Shown here: positions 7,932-15,841 of the stretch, piece by piece
Layout of the letters: each line of letters begins with the position of its first letter
How positions within the stretch are numbered: position 1 is the stretch's first letter
NCBI RefSeq assembly: GCF_028289705.1
Contig: NZ_JANQOI010000126.1
Span: 1 to 55,791 of the forward strand
Direction of reading: 5' to 3'
Source: Pelagibius sp.
GTDB taxonomy: Bacteria > Pseudomonadota > Alphaproteobacteria > Kiloniellales > Kiloniellaceae
DNA: 55,791 nt
The notes under the pieces: model-generated
Told to the model about the DNA's origin: nothing
What the model saw: the letters and a program-made list of their open reading frames with translations, nothing else
Database searches by the model: none
Translations under genes and position numbers: made by a program

Positions 7932-10900
7932 TTGGAAAACATCATACTTGGGGTCGTGATTTGCCTGGCCGTCATCTTTGCGGTGGTGGCGTTCGGTCTC
8001 TACATCGACAAGGCGGAATCCAAGACCCAGGACAATAAGGAGGGCAGCGACGGCACTGCCCTCAGCGGCACCGCCGCCGGCATCTATGCGATCGCCGGGC
8101 GTCTCTCGGACTTCTACAGCGCGACCTCGCATCCCGACAACCTGGCCGAAGGCAGCGAAGACTTCAAAGAGGCGGTACGGCTGCTCTCCGGGCCGGAGTT
8201 CTCCGTCGACGACCTGATCAGCTTCGCCACCGGCGACAACGCCATCATTTCCTGCTTTGCCCTGGAGGCTCTGCGGCAGCGTGAGGACGGCGGCGAGGCC
8301 ATTTCGGAAGTACTGGCCTGTGTCGGCACCATCGCGCCCTGGCCGCAGTACTTTGCGCTGCGCTTCCTGGAGGCGAAATGCGATCCCGGGCAGGCGGTCA
8401 TCGGCCCGGTGCTGTTCCGGACAACCGACTATCTGAACTACCGCCTCTCCAGGGGATTCCTCATCCAGTTCATCAAACGGCGTCTGGCCGACGGCGAGCG
8501 CGCGGCGTTCAGCGCCGAAGGCGGCGCGCCCAACGACGACGCGATCAAGGAGCTGAAGAGGTTCTTGAGCGCTCTCGACGCGGAGGTCGGGGGCCCCTTG
8601 ATCGAGGCGCTGGAAGACTGGGACTCCAGGCGGGTCGATGACGATCTGCTGCGGTCTGCCGGGCGTCTCTGGTCCGAGCGCGATTCGCAGCTCGCCGAGG
8701 CCATCATCGAGCATGCCCCGCTGGCCGCTGCGGTCGGCCAGCTTGAAAGCGCGCTCACTGCCAAGCATCCCCAGTCCTTCCTCGTGGTCGGCGAGCGCGG
8801 CGTCGGCAAGACCGCGCTGCTGAGCCGCCTCGCCAAACGCCTCTACGAGGACGGCTGGCGGGTCTTCGTGGCCGGCCACAACGATCTGGTTGCCGGCCAG
8901 AGCTACATCGGCGAGTTCGAGGAACAGCTCAAAGCGATCCTGGCGCAGCTCGGCAGTGGCCGCCGGGTCGTCTGGATGATCCCGGACTTCCACAGCCTGG
9001 CCTTTGCGGGGCGCCACCGCTACAGCCCCGTGGGGGCGCTGGACGCCTTGCTTCCCATGGTCGAACAGGGGCTCATCCGGGTGGTCGGCGAGATCGATCC
9101 TCGCGCCTTCGAGCGGCTGCTCCTGCAGCAGCCCAGAACCGTGACGGCGCTTTCGGCGCTGCGTCTGGAGCCCTTGCCGAAGGAGGAGACATTGGCCCTC
9201 GCGGGCCAGTGGCAGGCGGTCTCGACGGCCAAGAGGGACAGCACCTTCCTCCACCAGGCCTGGGACCTCTGCCAGCAGTACCTCAGCGACCGCGCCGCCC
9301 CCGGCAACCTACTGGGACTCCTCGAGTCGACCCACCGGCGGCTGGATACGCTGGCCAGCGGGACCCGACCCGAGATCGGCCTGGACGATCTCATCGTGAC
9401 TCTCGCGGCCCAGTCGGGCCTGCCGCTCGAGGTGCTCGACCAGCGCCGAGATCTGGACTTGGATGCCCTGAGAACCCGTTTGTCTCAGCGGGTCATCGGG
9501 CAGGCGGAAGCCGTCGACTGCTTGGTCGAGCGGGTCGCCATGCTGAAGGCGGGGGTCAACGACCTGACCCGGCCGGTCGGCGTGTTCCTCTTTGCCGGGC
9601 CGACCGGAACCGGCAAGACCGAACTTGCCAAGGCTCTGGCCGAGTGGCTGTTCGGCGATCCACAGCGGCTGATCCGGCTCGACATGAGCGAGCTGCAGAC
9701 TCCGGAGAGCACCGACCGGCTCCTGGGCCAGCCCGAAGCCGGAGAGGGCGATTCCCTGGCCGATCAGATTCGCCGTCAGCCTTTTTCCGTCGTCCTGCTG
9801 GACGAGTTCGAGAAAGCCCATCCCAAGGCCTGGGATCTCTTTCTTCAGGTCTTCGACGATGCCCGGATCACCGACCGGCGCGGCCAGACCGTCGACTTCC
9901 GCCACACCATCATCGTCCTGACATCGAACCTCGGGGCCACCATCCCCACCGGCGTCGCCATCGGCTTCGGCAACAAGAACCAGGCCTTCGATCCGCGGGA
10001 GGTCCGGCGCTCGGTGGACAAGGTCTTCCGCAAGGAGTTCATCAACCGCCTGGACCGCGTGGTCGTCTTTCGCCCGCTTACGCGCAGCCTGATGCGGGAG
10101 ATCCTGCAGAAGGAGCTCTTGGACGCCTTTCAGCGGCGCGGCCTGAAGAACCGCACCTGGGCGGTGGAGTGGGACGAGAGCGCGATCGAGTTCCTGCTGG
10201 ACAAGGGGTTCACACCGGATCTCGGGGCAAGGCCGCTGCGCCGGGCCATTGAACGCTACCTGCTCTCGCCGCTGGCCCTGACCATCGTGCGCCGCCAGGT
10301 GCCCGACAGCGATCAGTTCCTGTTCATCTCGGCCAGCGAGGACCGCCTGACCACGGAGTTCGTCGACCCCAACGCGGAAGCGCCGGTCGATGCCAAGGAC
10401 GCCGAAGCCGCTGCACAGACCGACGTCGAGGGCGAAAGGACGCCGCGCAGCATCCTTGCGCAGCCCCAGGGTACCCGGGAGGAGCTGGCAGCTCTGAAGC
10501 GGCACTACGAAGCCTTGCTGGAGACCGTCGAGAACGCCCAATGGCGTGAGCTGAAGCAACTGGCGCTCGATGAAATGAACGCGCCGGACTTCTGGTCGTC
10601 TCCGCAGCGCTTCGGAACCCTGAGCCTCACCGAATACATCGACCGCATCACATCGGGGCTCGATCGCGCCGGGTCGCTGCTGCGCCGCCTGGAGAGCGGC
10701 GCCGGAGGCAAGGCAGGGAACATCCCGGCAAACCTGATCGCCGTCCTTGCCGAGAACCTGCATCTGCTGCAGGCGGCCTGCGGCGATGTTCTGGAGGGCC
10801 GGCCCTACGATGCCTTCCTGCTTGTCGAGGCGAGGCTCGATGGGACGCAGGATGCTGATGAGGTTCGCGCCTTCGCCGAGAGGGTTTCGGGCATGTACGA

Positions 10901-11309
10901 GTCCTGGGGGGAGAAGCGGCGCATGAGGGTCACGCGGCTGAACGGCGCGCAGCCTGACCCGGAGAGCAGCTATCGGCGGCTCTATGCCGTGTCGGGCTAT
11001 GGGGCCTTTGGCCTTCTGGTCCCGGAATCCGGGCTCCATGTTCAGGAACGTCCCAGCGGCAAGCCGAAGCAGTTCGACCGGGATACGGTGCACGTCCTGG
11101 TGACCGCGCAGGGAGACGGCGAACCGCCGGCGGACAAAAAGCAGCTCGCGCGCGAGGCGGAGGCGGCGATCGCCGAGGCCAATTCCGACAACTCCGCCAT
11201 CGTCCGCCGCTATCGCACGGCGCCGTCGCCGCTGGTGCGCGATACGGTGAAGGACTGGCGGTCGGGGCGCCTGGATTTCGTCCTGGACGGCAACTTCGAT
11301 CTCTTCTGA
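7932..11309 (+). CDS. membrane-anchored ClpB-like double AAA+ protein fused to a GGQ-less RF2-like domain
   Basis: The 1125-residue protein starts at TTG 7932, supported by GGAGG six bases before it. Residues 4-25 form one membrane helix and about 50-270 an alpha-helical region of unknown type. The first AAA+ module has Walker A GERGVGKT (about 287) and the ClpB-like loop SYIGEFEEQL, but a degenerate Walker B (IPDFH instead of IDELH). The second module is ClpB-like and intact: GPTGTGKT (about 555), VVLLDEFEKAHPKAWDLF, LTSNLG, EFINRLD and a small domain ending near 800. From about 847 on the chain follows release factor RF2: MNAPDFWSSP, PYDAFLLVEARLDG, MYESWGEKR, GYGAFGLLVPESGLH, IVRRYR, and FVLDGNFDLF at the end. 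The GGQ domain and the SPF codon-reading motif are absent. It may couple an unfoldase to ribosomes at the membrane; no function is established. Confidence 0.85.
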   Translation: MENIILGVVICLAVIFAVVAFGLYIDKAESKTQDNKEGSDGTALSGTAAGIYAIAGRLSDFYSATSHPDNLAEGSEDFKEAVRLLSGPEFSVDDLISFATGDNAIISCFALEALRQREDGGEAISEVLACVGTIAPWPQYFALRFLEAKCDPGQAVIGPVLFRTTDYLNYRLSRGFLIQFIKRRLADGERAAFSAEGGAPNDDAIKELKRFLSALDAEVGGPLIEALEDWDSRRVDDDLLRSAGRLWSERDSQLAEAIIEHAPLAAAVGQLESALTAKHPQSFLVVGERGVGKTALLSRLAKRLYEDGWRVFVAGHNDLVAGQSYIGEFEEQLKAILAQLGSGRRVVWMIPDFHSLAFAGRHRYSPVGALDALLPMVEQGLIRVVGEIDPRAFERLLLQQPRTVTALSALRLEPLPKEETLALAGQWQAVSTAKRDSTFLHQAWDLCQQYLSDRAAPGNLLGLLESTHRRLDTLASGTRPEIGLDDLIVTLAAQSGLPLEVLDQRRDLDLDALRTRLSQRVIGQAEAVDCLVERVAMLKAGVNDLTRPVGVFLFAGPTGTGKTELAKALAEWLFGDPQRLIRLDMSELQTPESTDRLLGQPEAGEGDSLADQIRRQPFSVVLLDEFEKAHPKAWDLFLQVFDDARITDRRGQTVDFRHTIIVLTSNLGATIPTGVAIGFGNKNQAFDPREVRRSVDKVFRKEFINRLDRVVVFRPLTRSLMREILQKELLDAFQRRGLKNRTWAVEWDESAIEFLLDKGFTPDLGARPLRRAIERYLLSPLALTIVRRQVPDSDQFLFISASEDRLTTEFVDPNAEAPVDAKDAEAAAQTDVEGERTPRSILAQPQGTREELAALKRHYEALLETVENAQWRELKQLALDEMNAPDFWSSPQRFGTLSLTEYIDRITSGLDRAGSLLRRLESGAGGKAGNIPANLIAVLAENLHLLQAACGDVLEGRPYDAFLLVEARLDGTQDADEVRAFAERVSGMYESWGEKRRMRVTRLNGAQPDPESSYRRLYAVSGYGAFGLLVPESGLHVQERPSGKPKQFDRDTVHVLVTAQGDGEPPADKKQLAREAEAAIAEANSDNSAIVRRYRTAPSPLVRDTVKDWRSGRLDFVLDGNFDLF

Positions 11310-11439
11310 GCCTGGGCCTTTCGGACCCACCGGCGGACGGGCCGTCAATCGCCGCATGGCGGCGAGAGGCCGAAAGGTGTAAGCTCTCCTGCAAATAAGA
11401 GAAAGCGCCCCATAGAGGGAGCGTTATCGGGAGGGAACG

Positions 11440-12354
11440 ATGCCGAGGCTGGTGGCCGCTGGTGCAGCGCCATCGCATAGGAGTGCTGTCCGCTCATATG
11501 ATCGCCGGCGTTTTCTGTCGGGTCTGGCCGGCGCCGGCTCTCTGACGCTGTTGCCAGGGCGCGCGTGGGCGGAGGCGGACGAGGTCCGTTTCGGCCTGAC
11601 GCCGGTCTTTCTCAGTTCCGATCTCGAACTCCTGGCGCAGCTTCGCGACTACCTCTCCACCGCCCTCGAACGGCCGGTGAGCCTGGTCATGCGGCGCACC
11701 TATCAGGAGATCACAGCCCTGCTGCTCTCCGGCCAGCTCGACGCGGCCTGGATCTGCGGCTACCCCTTCATCCAGTATCGAGCGCGGTTGTCGCTTTTGG
11801 CCGTGCCGGTGTGGCGGGGAAAGCCGCTCTACCAGTCCTACCTGATCGTCGACCAGGGCCGCACGGCTGCGGACATTCTCGACCTGCGCGGCGACATCCA
11901 TGCCTATTCGGACCCGGACAGCAATTCCGGCTACCTGGTAACCCAGGCGGCGCTCGCCGAAGAGGGCGAGGAGTCGGTGGCCTTCTTCCGCAAGAGCTTT
12001 TTCACCTACTCCCACCGCAACGTGGTCCGGGCCGTCGCCTCTGGCCTGGCGGAAAGCGGCAGCGTCGACGGCTATGTCTGGGAGGTGATGTCTGAAATCG
12101 AGCCGGCGCTCACCGGCAGGACCCGGGTGCTGCGCAAGTCGGAGTGGCTCGGCTTCCCGCCGGTCGCCTGCGCCAAGGGCCTGGCGGAAACCCCGGTCGC
12201 GGCGGCCATCAGCGCGGCTCTGACCACCATGGGCGACGACCCGCTGGGCCGTGCCGCCCTGGACATGCTGCGCCTGGACGGTTTCGCGCCCGGCGCGCCG
12301 GCGCTTTTCGACGGCATCGCCCAGAAATACGATCTGGTTCGGAGCCTGGGATGA
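11440..12354 (+). CDS. aioX: arsenite-sensing periplasmic binding protein AioX (PhnD-like)
   Basis: AioX is the periplasmic As(III) sensor that signals to the AioS kinase. The ATG at 11440 follows GGGAGGGAA. A twin-arginine-type signal (DRRRFLSGLAGAGS, about residues 21-34) precedes a PhnD/phosphonate-binding-type fold of normal length (304 residues), starting EVRFGLTPVFLSSD. The segment DAAWICGYPF carries C106, which corresponds to the cysteine reported as essential for arsenite binding in Agrobacterium AioX. The stop overlaps the aioS start (ATGA), showing translational coupling. Without the aioSR-aioBA context this would be called only a PhnD-like phosphonate-binding protein; the neighbours make AioX nearly certain. 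Confidence 0.9.
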   Translation: MPRLVAAGAAPSHRSAVRSYDRRRFLSGLAGAGSLTLLPGRAWAEADEVRFGLTPVFLSSDLELLAQLRDYLSTALERPVSLVMRRTYQEITALLLSGQLDAAWICGYPFIQYRARLSLLAVPVWRGKPLYQSYLIVDQGRTAADILDLRGDIHAYSDPDSNSGYLVTQAALAEEGEESVAFFRKSFFTYSHRNVVRAVASGLAESGSVDGYVWEVMSEIEPALTGRTRVLRKSEWLGFPPVACAKGLAETPVAAAISAALTTMGDDPLGRAALDMLRLDGFAPGAPALFDGIAQKYDLVRSLG

Positions 12355-13811
12355 GCCGTCTGCTTCGTCGTCTCCGGGCCTGGCCGATCACCGTCAAGGT
12401 GCCCCTCATGGTGGTGGCGCTGATGGTCGCGGTCAGTGCCGTCCTGTCCAATCAGGTGCTGCAGCGACTCGCGGAAACCCAACAGCGCCACCTGGAGGAA
12501 CTGACCGGCGCCTATCTCGACGGCCTCTCCGCCTCGGTGGTTCCCCATGTGCTGCGGGAGGACATCTGGGAGATCTTCGATCAGCTCGACCGCACCCGCC
12601 ACGGCTATGTCGGGGTACGCGCGGTCCACACGCTGGTCGCCTCGGTGCAGCACCGCGTCCTCGCCGCATCGGACCCGCGGCTCTATCCGACACAGCAGGC
12701 CGTTCCCGCGGCGCTCGCCGGGCGCTTTCAGGACGGTGTCGCGCTGGTGCAGGACGAAACCGCGGGGCGCGCCTTCATCCGCCGCGCGCTCTCTTACCAG
12801 GACCGCCCCCTCGGCTGGATCTATGCGGAAATCGACATTCAGAGCCAGTTGGCCGAGCGCCGGGAGGTGCTGCTGGCACTGGTGCTGACCAACGCGGCGC
12901 TGACCCTGCTCTTCGCCGGCTGCGGCTATCTGGTGGTGCGCCGCATGATCCGCCCCATCGATACCCTGGCCGAGCATCTCCACCGCGGCCGGGACGGTCG
13001 CATAGAGGCCATCCCGCAGTCCAAGTTCGGCGCGCGCCACGGCGAATTCGGGCGCCTGTTCAGGCGCTACAACGCCCTGGTGCGGGCCCTCGACCAGAAG
13101 GAAGCACTGGCGGCGCGTCTGGCGGAAGAGGAGAAGCTGGCCAGCCTCGGACGCCTCGCCTCCGGCATGGCGCACGAGATCAACAATCCGCTGGGCGGCA
13201 TGTTCACGGCCATCGACACCATCGAACGCCACGACGACGATCCGGCGGTGCGCCGCTCTTCCCTGGGCCTCCTCAAACGCGGGCTGATCGGCATCCGCGA
13301 TGTCGTGCGGGCGACGCTCGTTACCTACAAGAGCGGTGCGGCGGACCGCGCCCTGCGCCCCTCCGATCTCGACGATCTGCGCGTTCTGGTCCGTCAGGAG
13401 ACCGCCCGCCGGGGCCTCACGCTCGGCTGGTACAATGCACTGCCTCCCGACCTCGAGCTTCCCGCCGGTCCGATCCGCCAGGCGGCTCTGAACCTCCTGC
13501 TGAATGCCTGCGCGGCCTCGCCAAACAACGGTCCGGTCGAATTCTGCGCGGAGGTCGCCGAGGACGCCCTGGTCATTGTCGTCGCCGACCGGGGCCCGGG
13601 TCTGCCTGAAGACGTGGCCGCGATCCTGCAGAGTGACGGCCGGGACGGCGCACCGCCCGCGGAAGGGCGGGGGCTCGGGGCCTGGATGGTCAGCCATTTG
13701 GTGTTCGGCCTCGATGGTCAGGTGCGGGCCTCTCCGCGAGAGCGCGGCGGCACGCGTATCGAGATCAGGATTCCGCTGGCCGCGAAAGGGGTACTGCGCG
13801 ATGTTGCCTGA
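12351..13811 (+). CDS. aioS: sensor histidine kinase AioS
   Basis: The 486-residue kinase starts at ATG 12351, overlapping the aioX stop by four bases, with GGAG ahead. Membrane helices at about 13-32 and 173-196 bracket a periplasmic sensor part expected to meet AioX. After a HAMP-like segment (RRMIRPIDTLAEHL) comes the phosphoacceptor box MAHEINNPLGG with H275, then the N-box LNLLLNACAA and the G1 box ADRGPGLPED. It would phosphorylate AioR when AioX binds arsenite. The gene overlaps aioR by 11 bases. Longer upstream frames exist but run through aioX and have no ribosome site. Confidence 0.92.
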   Translation: MSRLLRRLRAWPITVKVPLMVVALMVAVSAVLSNQVLQRLAETQQRHLEELTGAYLDGLSASVVPHVLREDIWEIFDQLDRTRHGYVGVRAVHTLVASVQHRVLAASDPRLYPTQQAVPAALAGRFQDGVALVQDETAGRAFIRRALSYQDRPLGWIYAEIDIQSQLAERREVLLALVLTNAALTLLFAGCGYLVVRRMIRPIDTLAEHLHRGRDGRIEAIPQSKFGARHGEFGRLFRRYNALVRALDQKEALAARLAEEEKLASLGRLASGMAHEINNPLGGMFTAIDTIERHDDDPAVRRSSLGLLKRGLIGIRDVVRATLVTYKSGAADRALRPSDLDDLRVLVRQETARRGLTLGWYNALPPDLELPAGPIRQAALNLLLNACAASPNNGPVEFCAEVAEDALVIVVADRGPGLPEDVAAILQSDGRDGAPPAEGRGLGAWMVSHLVFGLDGQVRASPRERGGTRIEIRIPLAAKGVLRDVA

Positions 13812-15141
13812 GGGCTGCAAAATCGGTCTCGTCGAAGACGATCCCGTGATGGGGGAATCGCTGCTGCAGCGCCTCACCCTGGAGGGCTGCGCCGTGGACT
13901 GGTGGACCACGGGCCGCGAGGCGATGAGCGGCCTGCGGCGCTTCGATCCGGACCTCGTCGTTTGCGACATCCGCCTGCCGGACATGGCGGGCGGCGCGCT
14001 CTTCGAGGAAGCCGTGCGGGGCGTGAATGCGCCACCCTTCCTCTTCATCACCGCCTACGGCGAGATCGACCAGGCAGTCGGTCTGATGCGCGCCGGGGCC
14101 GGCGACTATCTCACCAAGCCCTTTGCCATGGACGACTTCCTGGATCGCGTGAAGGCTCTGCTGAGCCGCAAGGACCCGCTTGGAGTCGAAGACCATAGTC
14201 TGGGCGGCAGCAAGGCGATGCGCGCGGTCGAGCACCTCTTGCGCCGGGTGGCCGGGCTTGAAAGCGCCTTGCTGATCACCGGCGAGACCGGCAGCGGTAA
14301 GGAGGTCTGCGCCCGCTTCGTGCATCAGATTTCCCCGGCGGGGACTGAACCTTTCGTGGCGGTCAACTGCGCGGCAATCCCCGACAGTCTTCTGGAGAGC
14401 GAACTCTTCGGCCATGAGAAGGGGGCCTTCACCGGGGCCCATGCGCGCCACCTCGGCTATGCCGAGCGGGCGAAGGGCGGCGTTCTCTTCCTCGACGAGG
14501 TGGCCGACATGCCGCTGCCCCTGCAGGCCAAGCTGCTGCGGTTGCTGGAGGACCGCGCTTTCCACCGCATCGGCGGGGAACGGCCGGTGCCCTTCGACGC
14601 CCGCCTGATCTGCGCCACCAATCGCAACCTGAATGAGGCTGTTCGCCAGGGCAGCTTCCGTGAGGATCTGCACTTCCGCATCAACGTGATCCCGGTCGAG
14701 GTGCCGCCGCTGCGCGAACGCCGGCAAGACGTCGCGCCCCTGCTGCACCGTTTCGCGGCCGAGTTCGCCGCGCTGATGGTCCGCGATGTGAGCGGGGTCA
14801 GCGCCCTGGCCGAGGAGGCGGCCCTGGCCCACGACTGGCCCGGTAACGTGCGCGAGCTGCGCAACCGGGTGGAGCGCGCGGTCGCCCTGGCCCGCGGGGC
14901 CTGGCTGATGCCCGGCGACCTCTTCCCGGAGGTGGGCCGGCCCGAAGACGGACAAGCGGGCGACATCGCGACCCTGTCGGAGGTGCGCGACGCGGCGGAG
15001 CGCCGGCAGATCCTCCGGGCGCTCCAGGCGACCGACGGCCAGGTGGCGAAGGCAGCGGACGCACTGGGCGTCTCCCGGACGACGCTTTGGGAGAAGATGC
15101 GGCGCCTGCAGGTCAACGCGAAGGAAGCAGCTTCCTCCTGA
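13801..15141 (+). CDS. aioR: sigma-54-dependent response regulator AioR
   Basis: The 446-residue NtrC-family regulator starts at ATG 13801, after AAAGGGG, within the last codons of aioS. The receiver domain has the acidic pair EDD at 12-14, phospho-acceptor D56 in VVCDIRLPD and the conserved lysine in LTKPF. The AAA+ domain has Walker A GETGSGKE (161-168), the sigma-54 contact loop GAFTGA (208-213), LFLDEVADMP, and the arginine region FREDLHFRINV. A Fis-type helix-turn-helix closes the protein (AADALGVSRTTLWEKM). It is predicted to bind upstream of aioB and to open the sigma-54 promoter found there at 15256-15271. Confidence 0.94.
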   Translation: MLPEGCKIGLVEDDPVMGESLLQRLTLEGCAVDWWTTGREAMSGLRRFDPDLVVCDIRLPDMAGGALFEEAVRGVNAPPFLFITAYGEIDQAVGLMRAGAGDYLTKPFAMDDFLDRVKALLSRKDPLGVEDHSLGGSKAMRAVEHLLRRVAGLESALLITGETGSGKEVCARFVHQISPAGTEPFVAVNCAAIPDSLLESELFGHEKGAFTGAHARHLGYAERAKGGVLFLDEVADMPLPLQAKLLRLLEDRAFHRIGGERPVPFDARLICATNRNLNEAVRQGSFREDLHFRINVIPVEVPPLRERRQDVAPLLHRFAAEFAALMVRDVSGVSALAEEAALAHDWPGNVRELRNRVERAVALARGAWLMPGDLFPEVGRPEDGQAGDIATLSEVRDAAERRQILRALQATDGQVAKAADALGVSRTTLWEKMRRLQVNAKEAASS

Positions 15142-15145
15142 CGGC

Positions 15146-15161
15146 GTTCGGATTTCCGAAC
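15146..15161 (+). promoter_or_regulatory. palindromic upstream activating site, probable AioR operator
   Basis: GTTCGGATTTCCGAAC is a perfect 7-2-7 palindrome lying five bases after the aioR stop and about 95-110 bases before the -24 element of aioB, the usual distance for an NtrC-type enhancer site. Half-site-like copies follow: GGTTCGG near 15165 and TTTCGGAAC near 15185. Position and symmetry are seen directly; binding by AioR is inferred. Confidence 0.6.
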
Positions 15162-15255
15162 GTAGGTTCGGCCGCGAGTCAGGATTTCGGAACGGTTGCG
15201 CGCGGTGCTGTCCTTCGACAGGCTGATTTCCTGCGCATTTCTCCCGCAGAACCTT

Positions 15256-15271
15256 TGGCATGCAGTTTGCT
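15256..15271 (+). promoter_or_regulatory. sigma-54 (-24/-12) promoter of aioBA
   Basis: TGGCATGCAGTTTGCT matches the RpoN consensus TGGCAC-N5-TTGCW, with the GG and GC dinucleotides separated by exactly ten bases. Transcription would begin near 15282, giving a short leader before the aioB start at 15310. A sigma-54 regulator gene (aioR) immediately upstream supports the call. Confidence 0.85.
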
Positions 15272-15309
15272 CCCTACTGGGCACAAACAGAGTCCAGGGG
15301 AGGGAATCA

Positions 15310-15831
15310 ATGCCCAAGTGCGATCGCCTCGTCGACGTCGGTCGGCGCCAGTTCTTGCGGGGAGGGGCCGTGGCCGCGGCCGGTGCTGCGGCTGCGAGCG
15401 TTGCGCCCTCGGCGCCGGCAGCGGCCCGGGCCAGGGTGGACTATCCCTCGAACCGCTTGGCCAACGTCAGCGAGTTGACGACGAATGAGCCGTTCGACAT
15501 CAGCTATCCGGATGCCGACTCGCCGGGTGTGCTCATCAAGCTGGGCCAGCGGGTGCCCGGCGGCGCGGGTCCGGACGGCGACATCGTCGCCTATTCGGTG
15601 CTCTGTCCGCACAAGGGCTACCAGCTCGTCTATCACGGCGCCGACAAGACCCTGAACTGCCCCGGCCACTACTCGCGCTTCGATGCCGAGATGGAGGGCC
15701 AGCAGATCTTCGGCATGGCCAACCAGAGCCTGCCGAAGTTCGATCTGCGCGTGGACGCCAACGGCGACATCTTCGCCGAGGGCGTCGACGAGCTGATCTA
15801 CGGGCGCACCAGCAACGTGCTGCAGGGATAG
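15310..15831 (+). CDS. aioB: arsenite oxidase small (Rieske) subunit AioB
   Basis: AioB carries the Rieske [2Fe-2S] cluster that passes electrons from AioA to a cytochrome or azurin-type acceptor. The start at ATG 15310, after AGGGGAGGGA, gives 173 residues, the normal length. A twin-arginine signal (GRRQFLRGG, residues 11-19) exports the folded heterodimer. The cluster ligands are C99 and H101 in CPHKG and C117 and H120 in CPGH. The residues that form the disulfide in Alcaligenes-type AioB are not cysteines here (Tyr after CPHKG, Gly in CPGH), as in alphaproteobacterial enzymes such as that of strain NT-26. aioA follows after ten bases. Confidence 0.95.
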   Translation: MPKCDRLVDVGRRQFLRGGAVAAAGAAAASVAPSAPAAARARVDYPSNRLANVSELTTNEPFDISYPDADSPGVLIKLGQRVPGGAGPDGDIVAYSVLCPHKGYQLVYHGADKTLNCPGHYSRFDAEMEGQQIFGMANQSLPKFDLRVDANGDIFAEGVDELIYGRTSNVLQG

Positions 15832-15841
15832 GGAGGAAGCC

